A DNA stretch of 64,000 bases from Jaenimonas drosophilae (GCA_030849065.1 JASAON010001602.1:1-64000); one strand, 5' to 3'; numbered from the stretch's first letter, positions 43,977 through 54,347 are shown. Translations and numbers: made by a program. Notes: generated from the sequence alone by a model not told the origin.

Positions 43977-44603
43977 TTGCCAAGTACAACACCTCCCCCA
44001 TCCACACACCATTCTGCGGAGGAGAGAGAGAGAGAGAGAGAGCTCATCAATGTGTTTTGTGCGGCATTCACCAACAAATGATGGAGCTGATGCCCATCAT
44101 GGTTCGCGGTGCGTGCCTCTACTCCTCCCAGACATCGGAACTTGTTTGTTGCAGGCAACTGATTTTTTTTTTCATCCTTGGCGTGCTACTATGGAATACG
44201 AAACCCTCCAGAGATCCTCAACACACTCACGCACACACGCGAGTATCTTCTACTCCCTTCATCACCCCAACGACACTCCTGTCTGTGATGAAGGCCATCA
44301 TCATCATCATCATCAACTACATTGTTGTTGATGATATATACATCATGGCATCGAAGATACACTTCACCGTCTTTTTGGTCATTCTGTTTATTTTTCCTTC
44401 TGTGGTACCACGGTGGAACCACCGCATCCTTCAACAACACAACCATGCGTGAGCGGGGGGTACGCCACAACACCTCATGGATGACGATGCCAGAGCGTTG
44501 CGTGCTCATGATGTGCGCTGAGATCAACTTCCTCTCCTCCTCCATTTTTGCTTCTTGTGTTGTGATTAGCCATGCATCGTGTCTGTCTCGTCGAGGATCA
44601 TCC

Positions 44604-44760
44604 GCCACTTCATCTCATCCATTAAGGGCTTGCACCCTGCTACACGCACTGCTTCGTGTAGGTACTCCGTCATGGAGCAAACACCTACGCGAGGTACACC
44701 AAAGGTGAGTGTAGCATGGCACTCCCATTGCCAGCACGCCTGAGTCAGGTGAGAGAGATT
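44604..44760 (+). repeat. 157-bp repeat element, copy 1
   Basis: Differs from copy 2 (44867-45023) at only five positions, all transitions. It can fold: an outer stem GCTACAC/GTGTAGC encloses an inner stem GTAGGT/ACCTAC topped by TCC-GTCAT-GGA, with further small hairpins (GGCA/TGCC, CCTGA/TCAGG) downstream. Possibly a non-coding RNA; strand unknown. Confidence 0.7.
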
Positions 44761-44787
44761 CATTCATCAACGCTGAGACCCATCAAT

Positions 44788-44821
44788 GATGATGTACGCG
44801 TTCTTCATGAACGCCATCATC
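44788..44821. repeat. Hairpin between the two repeat copies
   Basis: GATGATG-TAC-GCGTTC pairs with GAACGC-CATCATC around a TTCAT loop: thirteen base pairs with one 3-nt bulge. Confidence 0.6.
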
Positions 44822-44866
44822 GCTATTCTTTCTGCTTGAGGGGGCTATTAGTGCCATCCTTCATCT

Positions 44867-45023
44867 GCCACTTCATCTCATCCATTAAGGGCTTGCACCC
44901 TGCTACACGCACTGCTTCGTGTGGGTGCTCCGTCATGGAGCAAACACCTACGTGAGGTACACCAAAAGTGAGTGTAGCATGGCACTTCCATTGCCAGCAC
45001 GCCTGAGTCAGGTGAGAGAGATT
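44867..45023 (+). repeat. 157-bp repeat element, copy 2
   Basis: Direct repeat of 44604-44760, offset 263 bp. In the inner stem GTAGGT becomes GTGGGT, which still pairs with ACCTAC through a G-U pair. Confidence 0.7.
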
Positions 45024-45370
45024 CATCAACGGTCTGCATTCATCATCGCAGTTTTTTCTTCACACGTGTTTGGCGCTGCCATCACCACCTCTACACCACA
45101 TCTCAACATTGCACCCTGATGATCCATCGTCATTGTACCCACCTCCATAACATTTGTTTTGTGTGTTGCGTGTGTTGAGGCATGTGCGATCTATCTCTGC
45201 AACAATACCCTCTCTCTTCTTCTTCTTCTTGATGTATCTGTGCAGCTGCACCGAGACGACGTTTGTGTAGCATATCCGTGTGGAGCACGTCAATACAGAC
45301 ACACACACACACACACACACAAACACACGCAAGGAACACCTACATTGGTGTTTGTGGCGTGTGCTTCATC

Positions 45371-45389
45371 AATTTCTTCTTCTTCTTAG
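45371..45389 (+). promoter_or_regulatory. Predicted trans-splice acceptor for the TRIM37-like gene
   Basis: TTTCTTCTTCTTCTTAG, with the AG at 45388-45389; a textbook tract. The leader is 94 nt. Confidence 0.65.
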
Positions 45390-45483
45390 ATCTACATCAT
45401 CTTCACGTACCTCGACCTGCCTCATTTAGATTAGAGTGCGTGAGCTCACACACGCACACAACAACACCACCAACAACAACAAC

Positions 45484-48400
45484 ATGAGCATCATCTGCGT
45501 CGTCTATGTAGATGAGAGCCGTGAGGCAGTCGAGCTGCCCCCACGCCCTCTGACACAGGACGTGGATGCTTTGCGTGTGTGGCTTGAAGAGCAGCTTTCT
45601 CTGCGCGCTTCACTCATCAGTTATTGGAGCTATGCGCAACAACGCTACGACCTTCTGACGGAGATGCACCAAGTACAGCAAACCGAAGCAGAAGTGTTGT
45701 TGCCACGTGAGGGAAGTAGCTCATCCTACCACAATGATGATGATGCACCACGTACCTATCGTGTTCAGTTGTGGGTAGAAACGGTGGTGTTGTCGCTGGC
45801 ACGGGTGAGCCGTGCGCGGGATGCGGATGAGATGTCGGAGCTCAGCCACCTCGTGGCACATCCACGCGCAGGTGTTGGTTATGAGCTCGTCGAGGCCATC
45901 CGCATCACGCATCCATCCGCCGCACGCAACTTTGATGCCGCACGTGCACGCCGCCCCGCCACCACCAATGCAAGAGAGCAGAGTGGTGCAACAACATCAT
46001 CATCATCATCACCCGTGGAGCTCCTCTTCTACACCAACAACGCCTGGTCATTGACGGAGGTGCTGCAATCTGGCTTTTGCTGCGACCTTGCGCCGTCGCC
46101 GCCGCTGGCAAAAGAGGCCATTGACGACGGCGGTGCGTGGATGGATGAGCTACCACCCGCGAAGGCATCATCCAACATTCACAACACACGTGAACATCCA
46201 TTTGTGTTTTCATCGCAGTTGGATGCCGTACGGGCATCATCATCCACCACCTCTCCGGATGATGAGTTGTGGGCGTTGCTGTGCGAGGTGTACCGCGGAA
46301 ACGTGTGGGAGGCGAGTACGCCACTCCTCCACGCATCTGCCGATGATGTGAAGATGCCAGACGGCTTTGACTGTGCCCGTTTTCGGCGTGGAGGTGGTGT
46401 GGAGCTGATGGTGCAACACAGCCATCAGGCCTTGGCACGGTATGTGCTTCGTATACGTAGATGCTCAACGGCAAACGCAGCGGTGCGTGCTATGGGTGGT
46501 GGTGGTGGTGGTGGACGAGCATCATCCTCTTCCACGCCACATCACCAACAACAACAACGTGTGCGTTCCTCACCGCCCAAGGTACGTACAGCCAGTGGAG
46601 AGCGTCATGTGGAGCCAACCATCAAGGCACCTCTGCCTCCTCCATCGCCATCACCATCACCGAGCCACTCGCGCAGCATCTCGCCACCATCGAAGTCAGC
46701 GACGCCAACGCCAACACGTCCGAGCCCCCCACGACGTCCTCCACCAACACGCGCACCATCATCATCAACCATTGCCAACAACAACAACAACAACAACAAC
46801 CGACGAGGAGGTACGAGCAACAACAACAACACCACGCCTCCACGTGTACCACCCAACCGTTCCTCCACCCCTCCCGCAACACGTGCGGGTGCTGTTGTGG
46901 TGGCTTCTGATGATGTGGCACATCATCGCCCGACACCATCATCATCATCATCCTGTGCTGCTGGTCGGTGTGCCACACATCCGCAACAACTTCTTGCCTT
47001 GTTCTGCAAAGATTGTGCGGCCCTCGCCTGCCCCTTGTGCGTCACGCTGGGCAACGGGCATAAGGATCATGTGCTGGAGGCGGTTGAGGTGCAAGCGGCA
47101 CGACTTCGTCTTCAGGCGCAGAAGTGGATGGATGAGATGGAGCTGGAGGAGCGCACCACACGAGAGGCGATGGAGCTACTGCGTGCCGAACAAGATCTTG
47201 CGCATCAACGTGCCACACAAGGCATCATGAAGGTGCGTAAGTTGTTTGGGGAGCTACATCATGTACTTCAACGTGGTGAGGATCGCTTGTGCGCATCGCT
47301 CTTTGGCGATCGCGCGGATGAGCTGGAACGCTACGCCGCGGAGTTGTCAGTCGCGCAAACACAAATCTGCCGAGCCCGTGAGGCCATCCAACAAGAGCTG
47401 GTGCGTGCCAGACCAAACGTGCAAGCTGTTGGTGGTGTTGGCGCGGCAACGAACGTGATGAGTGAGGCCTTCACCACAGAAGGTGCCTTGATGCTCGTCA
47501 ACGCCGTGATGGAGGTGATGCACCTTCATGGTGAGGAGGCCAAACATGATGATGGTCGTGGTGTGGAGCTGCCCACCAAACGTAGCGCTGTGCTGGAAGG
47601 AGCTCAACGTCGCGTTGACGAGCTACGTCTTGCCGCTGATCGCAGTGAGCGTGTGCTGCACAATCTTCCATTGCAGGCGGTGCGCCAACGTCTCGAGGCG
47701 CTCGGGGATGGCGGAGATGGCGGGGGCCATCCAAACTTTCGTGTTTCGCATGATGGCCAACCTCCACCACCTCCTCTTCTTCATGCAACATCATCACGAC
47801 GTGGAAGCACCACTCCCGCACGGTCACCGCCACGCACACGTAGGCTCTTGGCATCGTCGATGAGCGCGCGTGATGATGCCGAGGCACCGGCGTTGATGGA
47901 GCGATGTTTGTTGGATTTACAACGTGGCCACATTTGGGCCATTCAGAACGCATCGCACTACTTCCACGCGGGACAACCTCTCGCCGTGTGCAGCACACCA
48001 TTTTGGCTGCTGGGTGCGGAGTGGGAGCTACGCATTGCGCCACTACTTCCCGTGCCAGTGAAAACCAATCACAACAACATCAACACAGCAACAACACGTG
48101 GAAACGTTGGTGCGGAACCACATTCACCACTGCCTCTTTCAGCCGTCACCACAGCCAACAACAACAATAACAACGTACTCGCCCGCACATCCGGTTCATG
48201 TGGTGTGGTGGCCAACAACACCCGTGATGATGATGGTGATGATGAGCATCAGTGGATGGGCCTCTTCTTGTGCCCGTGTAGGCATCGTCTTCGGATGGAT
48301 TTTCGCGTGATTGCATTTTCAGAAGTATCGTGGACGGAGTGGCGGGTGACGGGTTGGAAGGAAACGTACGCGGGAAAAGGTTGGGGCTTGCACAACTTCT

Positions 48401-48489
48401 TGCGTCGGCGTGAGTTGATGCGCTCGGATAAGTTGGCACGTGGCAACGTGGTGAAGATCTGCATCGCACCGATTAGCGATGTGTATTAG
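45484..48489 (+). CDS. B-box / coiled-coil / MATH protein (TRIM37-like, no RING)
   Basis: 1001 residues from ATG 45484. The N-terminal ~490 residues are poorly conserved-looking, with Ser, Asn and Pro-rich low-complexity after ~370. B-box zinc finger at 496-529: CATH, then CKDC, CPLC and HKDH give the C-H-C-C-C-C-H-H ligand set. A long coiled coil follows (~535-650; EMELEERTTREAMELLRAEQ). Residues ~815-998 fit a MATH/TRAF domain (IWAIQNASHYF ... PFWLLGAEWELRIAPL ... WMGLFLCPC ... GKGWGLHNFLRRREL ... VVKICIAPI), interrupted by a ~55-residue Asn-rich insert. RBCC-MATH order is that of TRIM37, a centrosome- and peroxisome-linked E3 ligase in animals, but no RING is visible, so ligase activity is not supported. 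Function here unknown. Confidence 0.78.
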   Translation: MSIICVVYVDESREAVELPPRPLTQDVDALRVWLEEQLSLRASLISYWSYAQQRYDLLTEMHQVQQTEAEVLLPREGSSSSYHNDDDAPRTYRVQLWVETVVLSLARVSRARDADEMSELSHLVAHPRAGVGYELVEAIRITHPSAARNFDAARARRPATTNAREQSGATTSSSSSPVELLFYTNNAWSLTEVLQSGFCCDLAPSPPLAKEAIDDGGAWMDELPPAKASSNIHNTREHPFVFSSQLDAVRASSSTTSPDDELWALLCEVYRGNVWEASTPLLHASADDVKMPDGFDCARFRRGGGVELMVQHSHQALARYVLRIRRCSTANAAVRAMGGGGGGGRASSSSTPHHQQQQRVRSSPPKVRTASGERHVEPTIKAPLPPPSPSPSPSHSRSISPPSKSATPTPTRPSPPRRPPPTRAPSSSTIANNNNNNNNRRGGTSNNNNTTPPRVPPNRSSTPPATRAGAVVVASDDVAHHRPTPSSSSSCAAGRCATHPQQLLALFCKDCAALACPLCVTLGNGHKDHVLEAVEVQAARLRLQAQKWMDEMELEERTTREAMELLRAEQDLAHQRATQGIMKVRKLFGELHHVLQRGEDRLCASLFGDRADELERYAAELSVAQTQICRAREAIQQELVRARPNVQAVGGVGAATNVMSEAFTTEGALMLVNAVMEVMHLHGEEAKHDDGRGVELPTKRSAVLEGAQRRVDELRLAADRSERVLHNLPLQAVRQRLEALGDGGDGGGHPNFRVSHDGQPPPPPLLHATSSRRGSTTPARSPPRTRRLLASSMSARDDAEAPALMERCLLDLQRGHIWAIQNASHYFHAGQPLAVCSTPFWLLGAEWELRIAPLLPVPVKTNHNNINTATTRGNVGAEPHSPLPLSAVTTANNNNNNVLARTSGSCGVVANNTRDDDGDDEHQWMGLFLCPCRHRLRMDFRVIAFSEVSWTEWRVTGWKETYAGKGWGLHNFLRRRELMRSDKLARGNVVKICIAPISDVY

Positions 48490-48769
48490 GGTTGGTGGGA
48501 TCTGGATGATGAGCTGCATGACGATCGTCAAGATGAACACCAACATCACGCATCATCATCATCAACGACAACAAACCCGTCTGCATCATGATCCATGGTC
48601 GTACTTCATGAGTACGTGTGGGATTCCTCACCCTTCTTCATGTGTGCTCCTTCTTCATCATCTTTGTTGTTGTTGTTGTTGTTTCGTAGCTCCTCCTCTT
48701 CTTGGGTGTGCTGACACGCAGCGTAGGAGCACCTCTCTCACGGACGTGGGGCGCTAACACCGCCCACAA

Positions 48770-48806
48770 CTTCTTCATCTTCATCAACCACATACGTACA
48801 ACACAG
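48770..48806 (+). promoter_or_regulatory. Predicted trans-splice acceptor for the lipase
   Basis: CTTCTTCATCTTCATC then the first AG in ACACAG (48805-48806). The 105-nt leader contains the (CA)n run. Confidence 0.5.
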
Positions 48807-48834
48807 ACAACCTATACGCATATTCATTCATCCT

Positions 48835-48845
48835 ACACACACACA

Positions 48846-48896
<51 letters not shown>
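48835..48896 (+). repeat. (CA)n microsatellite in the lipase leader
   Basis: About thirty CA units with two interruptions, ending 15 nt before ATG 48912. Confidence 0.9.
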
Positions 48897-48911
48897 ATCA
48901 AATACGCAAAC

Positions 48912-51239
48912 ATGTTGCGCCATCTTCGCATGACGCCGCCAAAGGAATCCGCAACGGCAGGCCGTGCACCACGTTGGTTGATGTGGATGCAGCCCTTGTA
49001 CCACTACACCGCACCACATCGGCGCCCACGACGTGGTGAGTGCGACACAATCTGCCGGTGCAAGTTTCCGCTCTTCACCTTGTGCAGCCCACAACTATCG
49101 CCCTTTGATAGCGGTGATGATGGTCTGGCAGCAACATCCGCACCAAGTCAGAGCAACAATGGAGGTGGTGGCGGTGCCAACAACAACAACAACAACAATG
49201 GTGTGGCTGCTACTTCATCAAGTGATGATGCAACCGCAACATCTTCATCATCATCATCATCATCTTTGCCTCTTACACAACGACGTCTGTGGCGTCGTCA
49301 TGCTGCTGCGTGTTTTGCGGCACCACTTGGCTCCACGAGCGGAGCTCTCCCGCCACACATTCTTCCAAACAAACCTGCGTGCTACCGTTGTGAGGTGTGT
49401 GACGGCTTTCAGCGCGGCTCGCGTTGTATTCAGCACGTGGAGGATGAGGTCCCCAACAACCTTCACACCATTGATGCAGCAACGCGTCCATCCACATCAC
49501 CAACATCCGCAACACAAGGCCAAACGCACGGCGTTGCGAAGTGCTGCTCCTCTGGCTGCGACGATGATGATGCCTGCGATGATGATGATGATGATGATGC
49601 ATGGGATGGCCACCCCACATCCACCGACATCGCCAACTCAATTATGGATGATTTGGAGTTGGCGGAGCTGCGCTACATCAACCCCTACGCGGTGGAGGTG
49701 GCTGGACGGTACCCGTTGAGCTCGTGGTCTCGCAAATTGGCACGGCAGATGCAAGCGCAGGTGAGGCGCAGCAACTTGAGCGTGGATCTCAGCCACACAC
49801 GTACATCACTCCACGATACAAGCGCCACCCACATGACGTTGTACCAAGATTGGCTTCAACAACAACTTCACAAGAAGAAGATGCACGCCACACGGCGTTC
49901 ACAACCTGAACGTACGACATACTTGCGTGATCGGCTTCATCTCGTGGAGCGTGGTGCCTACCTGGCTCGTTTTGCGGTGAGTGCGTACGGCCTGCCGTAT
50001 GAGCTCGGATATTTTGGAAGTGTGCGTGGCATCATGAAACTGCAGGCGAAGCCGCATCGTCGGTACACCTGCGCCACCTCGGAGGAGCAGATGGATTCGA
50101 TGCGCAGGATGTTGGTTGGTTCGGGATCTTCATCATCAACATCATCTCCACTCTTGGAGTTCGCCATGAGCCGCTATTCGCTCCGTGTTGGCCAACCAAG
50201 TTTTGCGTTGGTGCTCGATCATGCACAACGGCGTGTCGTTCTCACCTTTCGTGGCACCATGACGCTCGCGGATGCGATTGTGGATGTGATGGAGGGATAC
50301 GTGGAGGTTGATCTGCATCATCCGGAAACACCGTTGGCGGTGCAGGTGGGCTCGGCGAAGCATCTGGTACCGATACACGCCTTGAGCTCGGCAGAAGCAC
50401 AACGTGTGCGCCGATGGACGAACAACAGCAACAACAAGAGCACAAAACCATCAACATCATCATCATCATCATCATCTGGTGAGGAGCTACGCACACGTAT
50501 TCCTCTTGGCTTCTACGAGGCTGCGACGGAAGCCGCCACACACGTGCTCCCCGCCTTGCATGAGATTTATCAGCACTACTCTGATTATGAGCTCAACATC
50601 ACGGGCCACTCACTCGGTGGCATCTTGGCCACCGTCTTTCACTTGCTCTACTGCATCCCCAACAACAACAACAACAACATGGCCGCGGTTGGTGGCTTTC
50701 CACGTGTGTGTACGGTGGCACTCGCACCTGCTCCATGCGTGGAGGTGAAGGCACTTGCCAAGATACATGCTCTTCTTGCCGAAGATAAACGACGTCGTGG
50801 CAGTGAGCTCGTGAGTTTCGTGTACGGCTCCGACATTGTTGCACGTTTGCAGGTGCGGTCTATACGGTCGCTACTCATGCCAACACCAACACCAACACCA
50901 ACACCAACACCATCACCAACACCATCATCACCAACAACATCTATCGCGACCTCTTCATCCTCTGCGGTGGTTCCAACGAATGCAATGACCAACACACGTG
51001 CCATGCCATCAGATGCACAGCTGCCAGAGCTCGCGCTACCTGGATTGGTTCTCAACGTGCCTCACGCACTGAAACGTTGTTGCTTTGAGGTTGAGGAGCA
51101 GGCCGCGTGGCGTACGCAGATTGTTGCGGATGTTGCGTCCATCACACACCACTTCCCGCTCCACTATCTGCGCTCACTGAATAGCTTGGAGGCGTACTAC
51201 CGCAAGCGTTTGGTTGAGCTGGGCAACGACGATGGATGA
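48912..51239 (+). CDS. Class 3 lipase (diacylglycerol-lipase-like)
   Basis: 775 residues from ATG 48912 (ATG 48930 is an alternative). Alpha/beta-hydrolase core ~430-755: LTFRGTMTLADAIVDV (oxyanion region), the nucleophile elbow GHSLGG with Ser567, YGSDIVARL with candidate Asp641, and a C-terminal THHFPLHYLRSL where His746, His747 or His751 could complete the triad. The layout resembles sn-1 diacylglycerol lipases and other lipase_3 proteins, which hydrolyse glycerolipids. The N-terminal ~300 residues have no membrane helices but hold Cys clusters (CDTICRCKF; CYRCEVCDGF from 157; CCSSGC), possibly metal-binding or acylated. The catalytic core is interrupted by Ser and Asn runs and by a Thr-Pro repeat (50880-50933). 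Confidence 0.88.
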   Translation: MLRHLRMTPPKESATAGRAPRWLMWMQPLYHYTAPHRRPRRGECDTICRCKFPLFTLCSPQLSPFDSGDDGLAATSAPSQSNNGGGGGANNNNNNNGVAATSSSDDATATSSSSSSSSLPLTQRRLWRRHAAACFAAPLGSTSGALPPHILPNKPACYRCEVCDGFQRGSRCIQHVEDEVPNNLHTIDAATRPSTSPTSATQGQTHGVAKCCSSGCDDDDACDDDDDDDAWDGHPTSTDIANSIMDDLELAELRYINPYAVEVAGRYPLSSWSRKLARQMQAQVRRSNLSVDLSHTRTSLHDTSATHMTLYQDWLQQQLHKKKMHATRRSQPERTTYLRDRLHLVERGAYLARFAVSAYGLPYELGYFGSVRGIMKLQAKPHRRYTCATSEEQMDSMRRMLVGSGSSSSTSSPLLEFAMSRYSLRVGQPSFALVLDHAQRRVVLTFRGTMTLADAIVDVMEGYVEVDLHHPETPLAVQVGSAKHLVPIHALSSAEAQRVRRWTNNSNNKSTKPSTSSSSSSSGEELRTRIPLGFYEAATEAATHVLPALHEIYQHYSDYELNITGHSLGGILATVFHLLYCIPNNNNNNMAAVGGFPRVCTVALAPAPCVEVKALAKIHALLAEDKRRRGSELVSFVYGSDIVARLQVRSIRSLLMPTPTPTPTPTPSPTPSSPTTSIATSSSSAVVPTNAMTNTRAMPSDAQLPELALPGLVLNVPHALKRCCFEVEEQAAWRTQIVADVASITHHFPLHYLRSLNSLEAYYRKRLVELGNDDG

Positions 51240-51338
51240 TGCGATGAACCTCTTCTTATTTCTGCTTCTGCTGTATTGATTTGTTGTTCTTTCTTCGTCG
51301 TGTTTTGTTGTTGTGATGGATCATGATGCCAGACAGCA

Positions 51339-51369
<31 letters not shown>

Positions 51370-51622
51370 CCACAACAACAACAACACGTACTTCATCAAC
51401 ACACTTGTACCGGCACAATCGTCTGAGTGTTGAGCTCACACACGAAGCATCATTGTGATACAACAACTTCAGAATATTTGGAGATCTCACCTTCATGTTT
51501 GTTCTCTGAAACATCAAAATATTCATCTTCATCTTCATCATTTTCTGCCAACACGCACACACACACACACACCCAACACACAACAGGCCTCAGCACATAT
51601 ACGCACACCCGAGGAGCTACGA
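51240..51622 (+). other. Intergenic region
   Basis: (CAT)n at 51339-51366, (CAA)n at 51371-51388, and the PUS7 splice signal. The coding frame is open upstream to a GTG at 51455 but has no ATG. Confidence 0.65.
51524..51586 (+). promoter_or_regulatory. Predicted trans-splice acceptor for PUS7
   Basis: A pyrimidine tract (51524-51549), an AG-free (CA)n spacer, and the first AG at 51585-51586. The leader is 36 nt. Confidence 0.6.
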
Positions 51623-53093
51623 ATGCTCCGTGCGTGTGGCATCGATGCGCTCCATCACCCCCTCACCTCCACGGATGTTGCGCTCACCGCAACGTTGAAG
51701 AACGAGGCGGAAGATTTTGTTGTGGTGGAGCTGGACCAACGCGGGCAACGTACCGACGCACAAGACTACGTCTTTGATGAACCTTCACCAAAACCAACAA
51801 CAACATCATCATCACAGAAGGAAGATGATGTTGTTGCAACACACGCAGGTGTGTGTGCGGAGATGAGTACGGTGCTGAACCAACTTGTGAGCTCCGCGGT
51901 TGCGTTGCGCCAATGTTTTGGCACACGGCACGATATCAATCGTCGAGCAGAAGAACTCTCGTGTACGGAGCAATCTGCGCTGGTACAAGCCTTGCAACAT
52001 GAAGCACGTGGAGCATCATCTTCTGCGAATGTACCAAGTAGTGATGATGGTACCAACGTTGCGTGGTGGGCTGCCACAACCTTTGTTTTGCCACAACACT
52101 ACAACAAGGATGGACGACGACTGTTGCACCTTGCGTTGCGAGAGCTCCATCCACATCTCTGCTCCTTCGCGTCATCTGAGTCAGCTGGTGATGGCATGAT
52201 GGAGGTGCGTTTGAGGATCAACGCACATCATCTTCTCTTCTGCAGCCTTTTTGGCGTAGAAACGGCAGATGTGTTGGCGGCGTGGTCGGCGGAGTATGCC
52301 AGAGCTCGAGCACGTTTGAAGGACGAAGAGCAGCAACAACTTGAGGATCTGCACAAGAAAACACAACACGGAGAGAAGAAGAACGTTGATGATGATGATG
52401 ATGATGTTGCGTACAGCCAAGTGGTGACATCAGCCCTACGTACACGCCATCATGTTGCCAACTTCCACGAGATGGATGAGCTATCCAATGATGATGCGAA
52501 GGAAGTTCGTCGCACACTTCATGAGCTCCTCCGACGATTTTTTCCCTACATTCAGTGCCGTGTTGCGGATGGACGAGCCACGTTTCGATGTGCTGCACCA
52601 CGTGTTGCACAGCGCCGCAAACGTGATGATGAAAATGATGATGATGATGATGGTGTGAAGGGTGCATCATCTTCATCATCATCATCACTCACAACACACA
52701 AGGAGGTGGAGCAGGGGAGTGGCATCTACACCTACATGATTGTACGCAAACGAATGCTTGATACGATGGAGCTGAAGCTTCTCGTGGCACAACACTTTGG
52801 CCTACGAGATGGTTGCGTATGCATCGCTGGCATGAAGGATAAACGTGGCATCACGTACCAACGTCTGTCGGTGCCTGGCCACCCAGACGAGATACGCTCC
52901 AAGTGTGCAGCAACGTTGGGGAGCTCGCCGCCCTTCATGTTGCGTTGGCCAAGTGATGGCCAACAGAGCTACGTCAGCATTCTTCACATTCATCCACGAC
53001 CGTGTGTGCGTCCTGTGGAGCTCGGCGAGCTGAGTGGCAACGCCTTTGTACTCCGCCTACGTGATGTGCATCCAGTTGGTGCAACAACAGCAA

Positions 53094-53145
<52 letters not shown>

Positions 53146-54013
53146 TGCGGTGGAGATGGAGGCGTGGCTGCAGCATCGCATGGAGCTCATTCGCATGCGT
53201 GGTGCCATCAACTACTTTGGCCAACAACGTTTTAGTGAATCTGTGGTGGATGCCAACGACCACACGGGCGTTCATTTGTTCGCTGGCCGCTATTCCGCTG
53301 CGGTGAGGAGCCTTTTTCGCGCATGCCCTGACGTCTACGATGGTTTTCCAGAGCGCATGGATGTGCGTTGTGCGCCGGCCAATGCGCGCGATGCGCAAAC
53401 CATGACACGTGCGCTACAACAAATGTACCGCACCAGGTTCTCCAGCCGTGGACTTCAACGTGACGATGTGCTGCACGATAGTCCAGCGTGGCAGCGTCTG
53501 TGTGAGATGGCCATCACCACCGCCATGCCCTACGCGTTGCGCTCCATGTGGGTGCATGCCGCACAGAGCCTCTTCTTCAATCTGGCCGCAACAGAAGTGA
53601 TGCGGCTGGCACAGAACAACAACAACAACCATGTTGATGATGAGGCTGTACTCCCCACACACCTCCCACTTGGTGGCTACGCACTCGGTGCCACAGAGAC
53701 CGAGACGGCATCATCTTCAGCAGCTCTACAGCGCGCTGCCGTGGATGCTGCGCTGGCACAAATGGGCCTCACTGCTGCACACATGAGCAACACTCGAAAA
53801 GTGGCGGGTGTGCCGGTGCCTGGATCCATGCGGCAGCTTCTTGTTTTCCCCACCAACACCTCGCTGCGTGTGTTGCCATCATCATCATCATCAACAACGT
53901 CGTCGTCAGAGTCTGTGCCACACGTGGATGTGGAGATCTCTTTTGACCTGCCATCGTCCTCCTACGCCACGGTTGTACTGCGAGAGCTCCTTGGGAATGA
54001 AGAGCGTTGGTAG
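51623..54013 (+). CDS. PUS7: tRNA/RNA pseudouridine synthase, TruD/PUS7 family
   Basis: Converts uridine to pseudouridine in RNA; PUS7 acts on tRNA position 13 and other RNAs in eukaryotes. 796 residues from ATG 51623. NEAEDFVVVEL near the N-terminus is the TruD start motif. Catalytic motif GMKDKRGITYQ with nucleophile Asp406, then LSGNAFVLRLRDV, NYFGQQRF (530-537) and a large C-terminal domain ending in a beta-rich segment (VDVEISFDLPSSSYATVVLRELL), all in TruD order. A run of about nineteen Ser, nearly all TCA (53092-53150), sits just before the TRUD insertion domain. Additional Asp and Ser runs occur between conserved blocks, so they probably lie in loops. Confidence 0.94.
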
Positions 54014-54347
54014 CACACACCAACAACAGCATGAATGAATGTGTTGCTACACAACAACAACACCAACTTCATAATCGCATAAGGTTGGTGATTCACTGAC
54101 ATCTACATCTCAACGTGTTGTGCCGCTCTTTCTCATGTATGATGCGTGTTGTGGAGGAGCTGAACATGTTTTCATCATCATCCTCATCTTCATTCATCAT
54201 TTATTTCATGAATAGTTAGTTTGCTGAGCCAACGCTCCATCCCTCCCTAGACGAAACACCTCCACACACACACACACACACACACACCTACACGTACACC
54301 TACACGTACACCTACACACACATACTTCATTGTTGTTGTTCGCAAAG
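54014..54347 (+). other. Intergenic region
   Basis: (CAA)n near 54051-54062, a (CAT/TTC)-rich stretch at 54172-54205, then (CA)n (54262-54287) and a CACGTACACCTA repeat (54288-54317). Confidence 0.65.
54235..54250 (+). promoter_or_regulatory. Candidate trans-splice acceptor for the MYND gene
   Basis: CTCCATCCCTCCCTAG, with the AG at 54249-54250. The 97-nt leader includes the CA tract. Confidence 0.5.

Larger units (their letters stand above)
43237..45483 (+). other. Gene-free interval with duplicated structured element
   Basis: No supported gene. Holds (TTG)n at 43274-43289 and 43443-43460, facing (GT)n/(CA)n runs (43907-43976), (GA)n at 44023-44042, (CAT)n at 44298-44314, two copies of a 157-bp element (44604 and 44867) with a hairpin between them, and (CA)n at 45297-45321. 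Confidence 0.6.
48490..48911 (+). other. Intergenic region
   Basis: (CAT)n at 48548-48563, (TTG)n at 48664-48682, and a long CA tract at 48835-48896 just before the next start codon. Confidence 0.65.

Noticed and set aside
43862..44452. 196-residue plus-strand open frame
   Set aside because: Runs straight through (GT)n, (CA)n, (GA)n and (CAT)n tracts, giving His-Thr, Arg-Glu and poly-Ile runs; no ordered domain.
44566..45029. Two similar minus-strand frames (65 and 68 residues) over the duplicated element
   Set aside because: Four of the five nucleotide differences change the residue (Glu/Lys, Arg/His, Tyr/His, Leu/Pro), so there is no sign of selection for protein.
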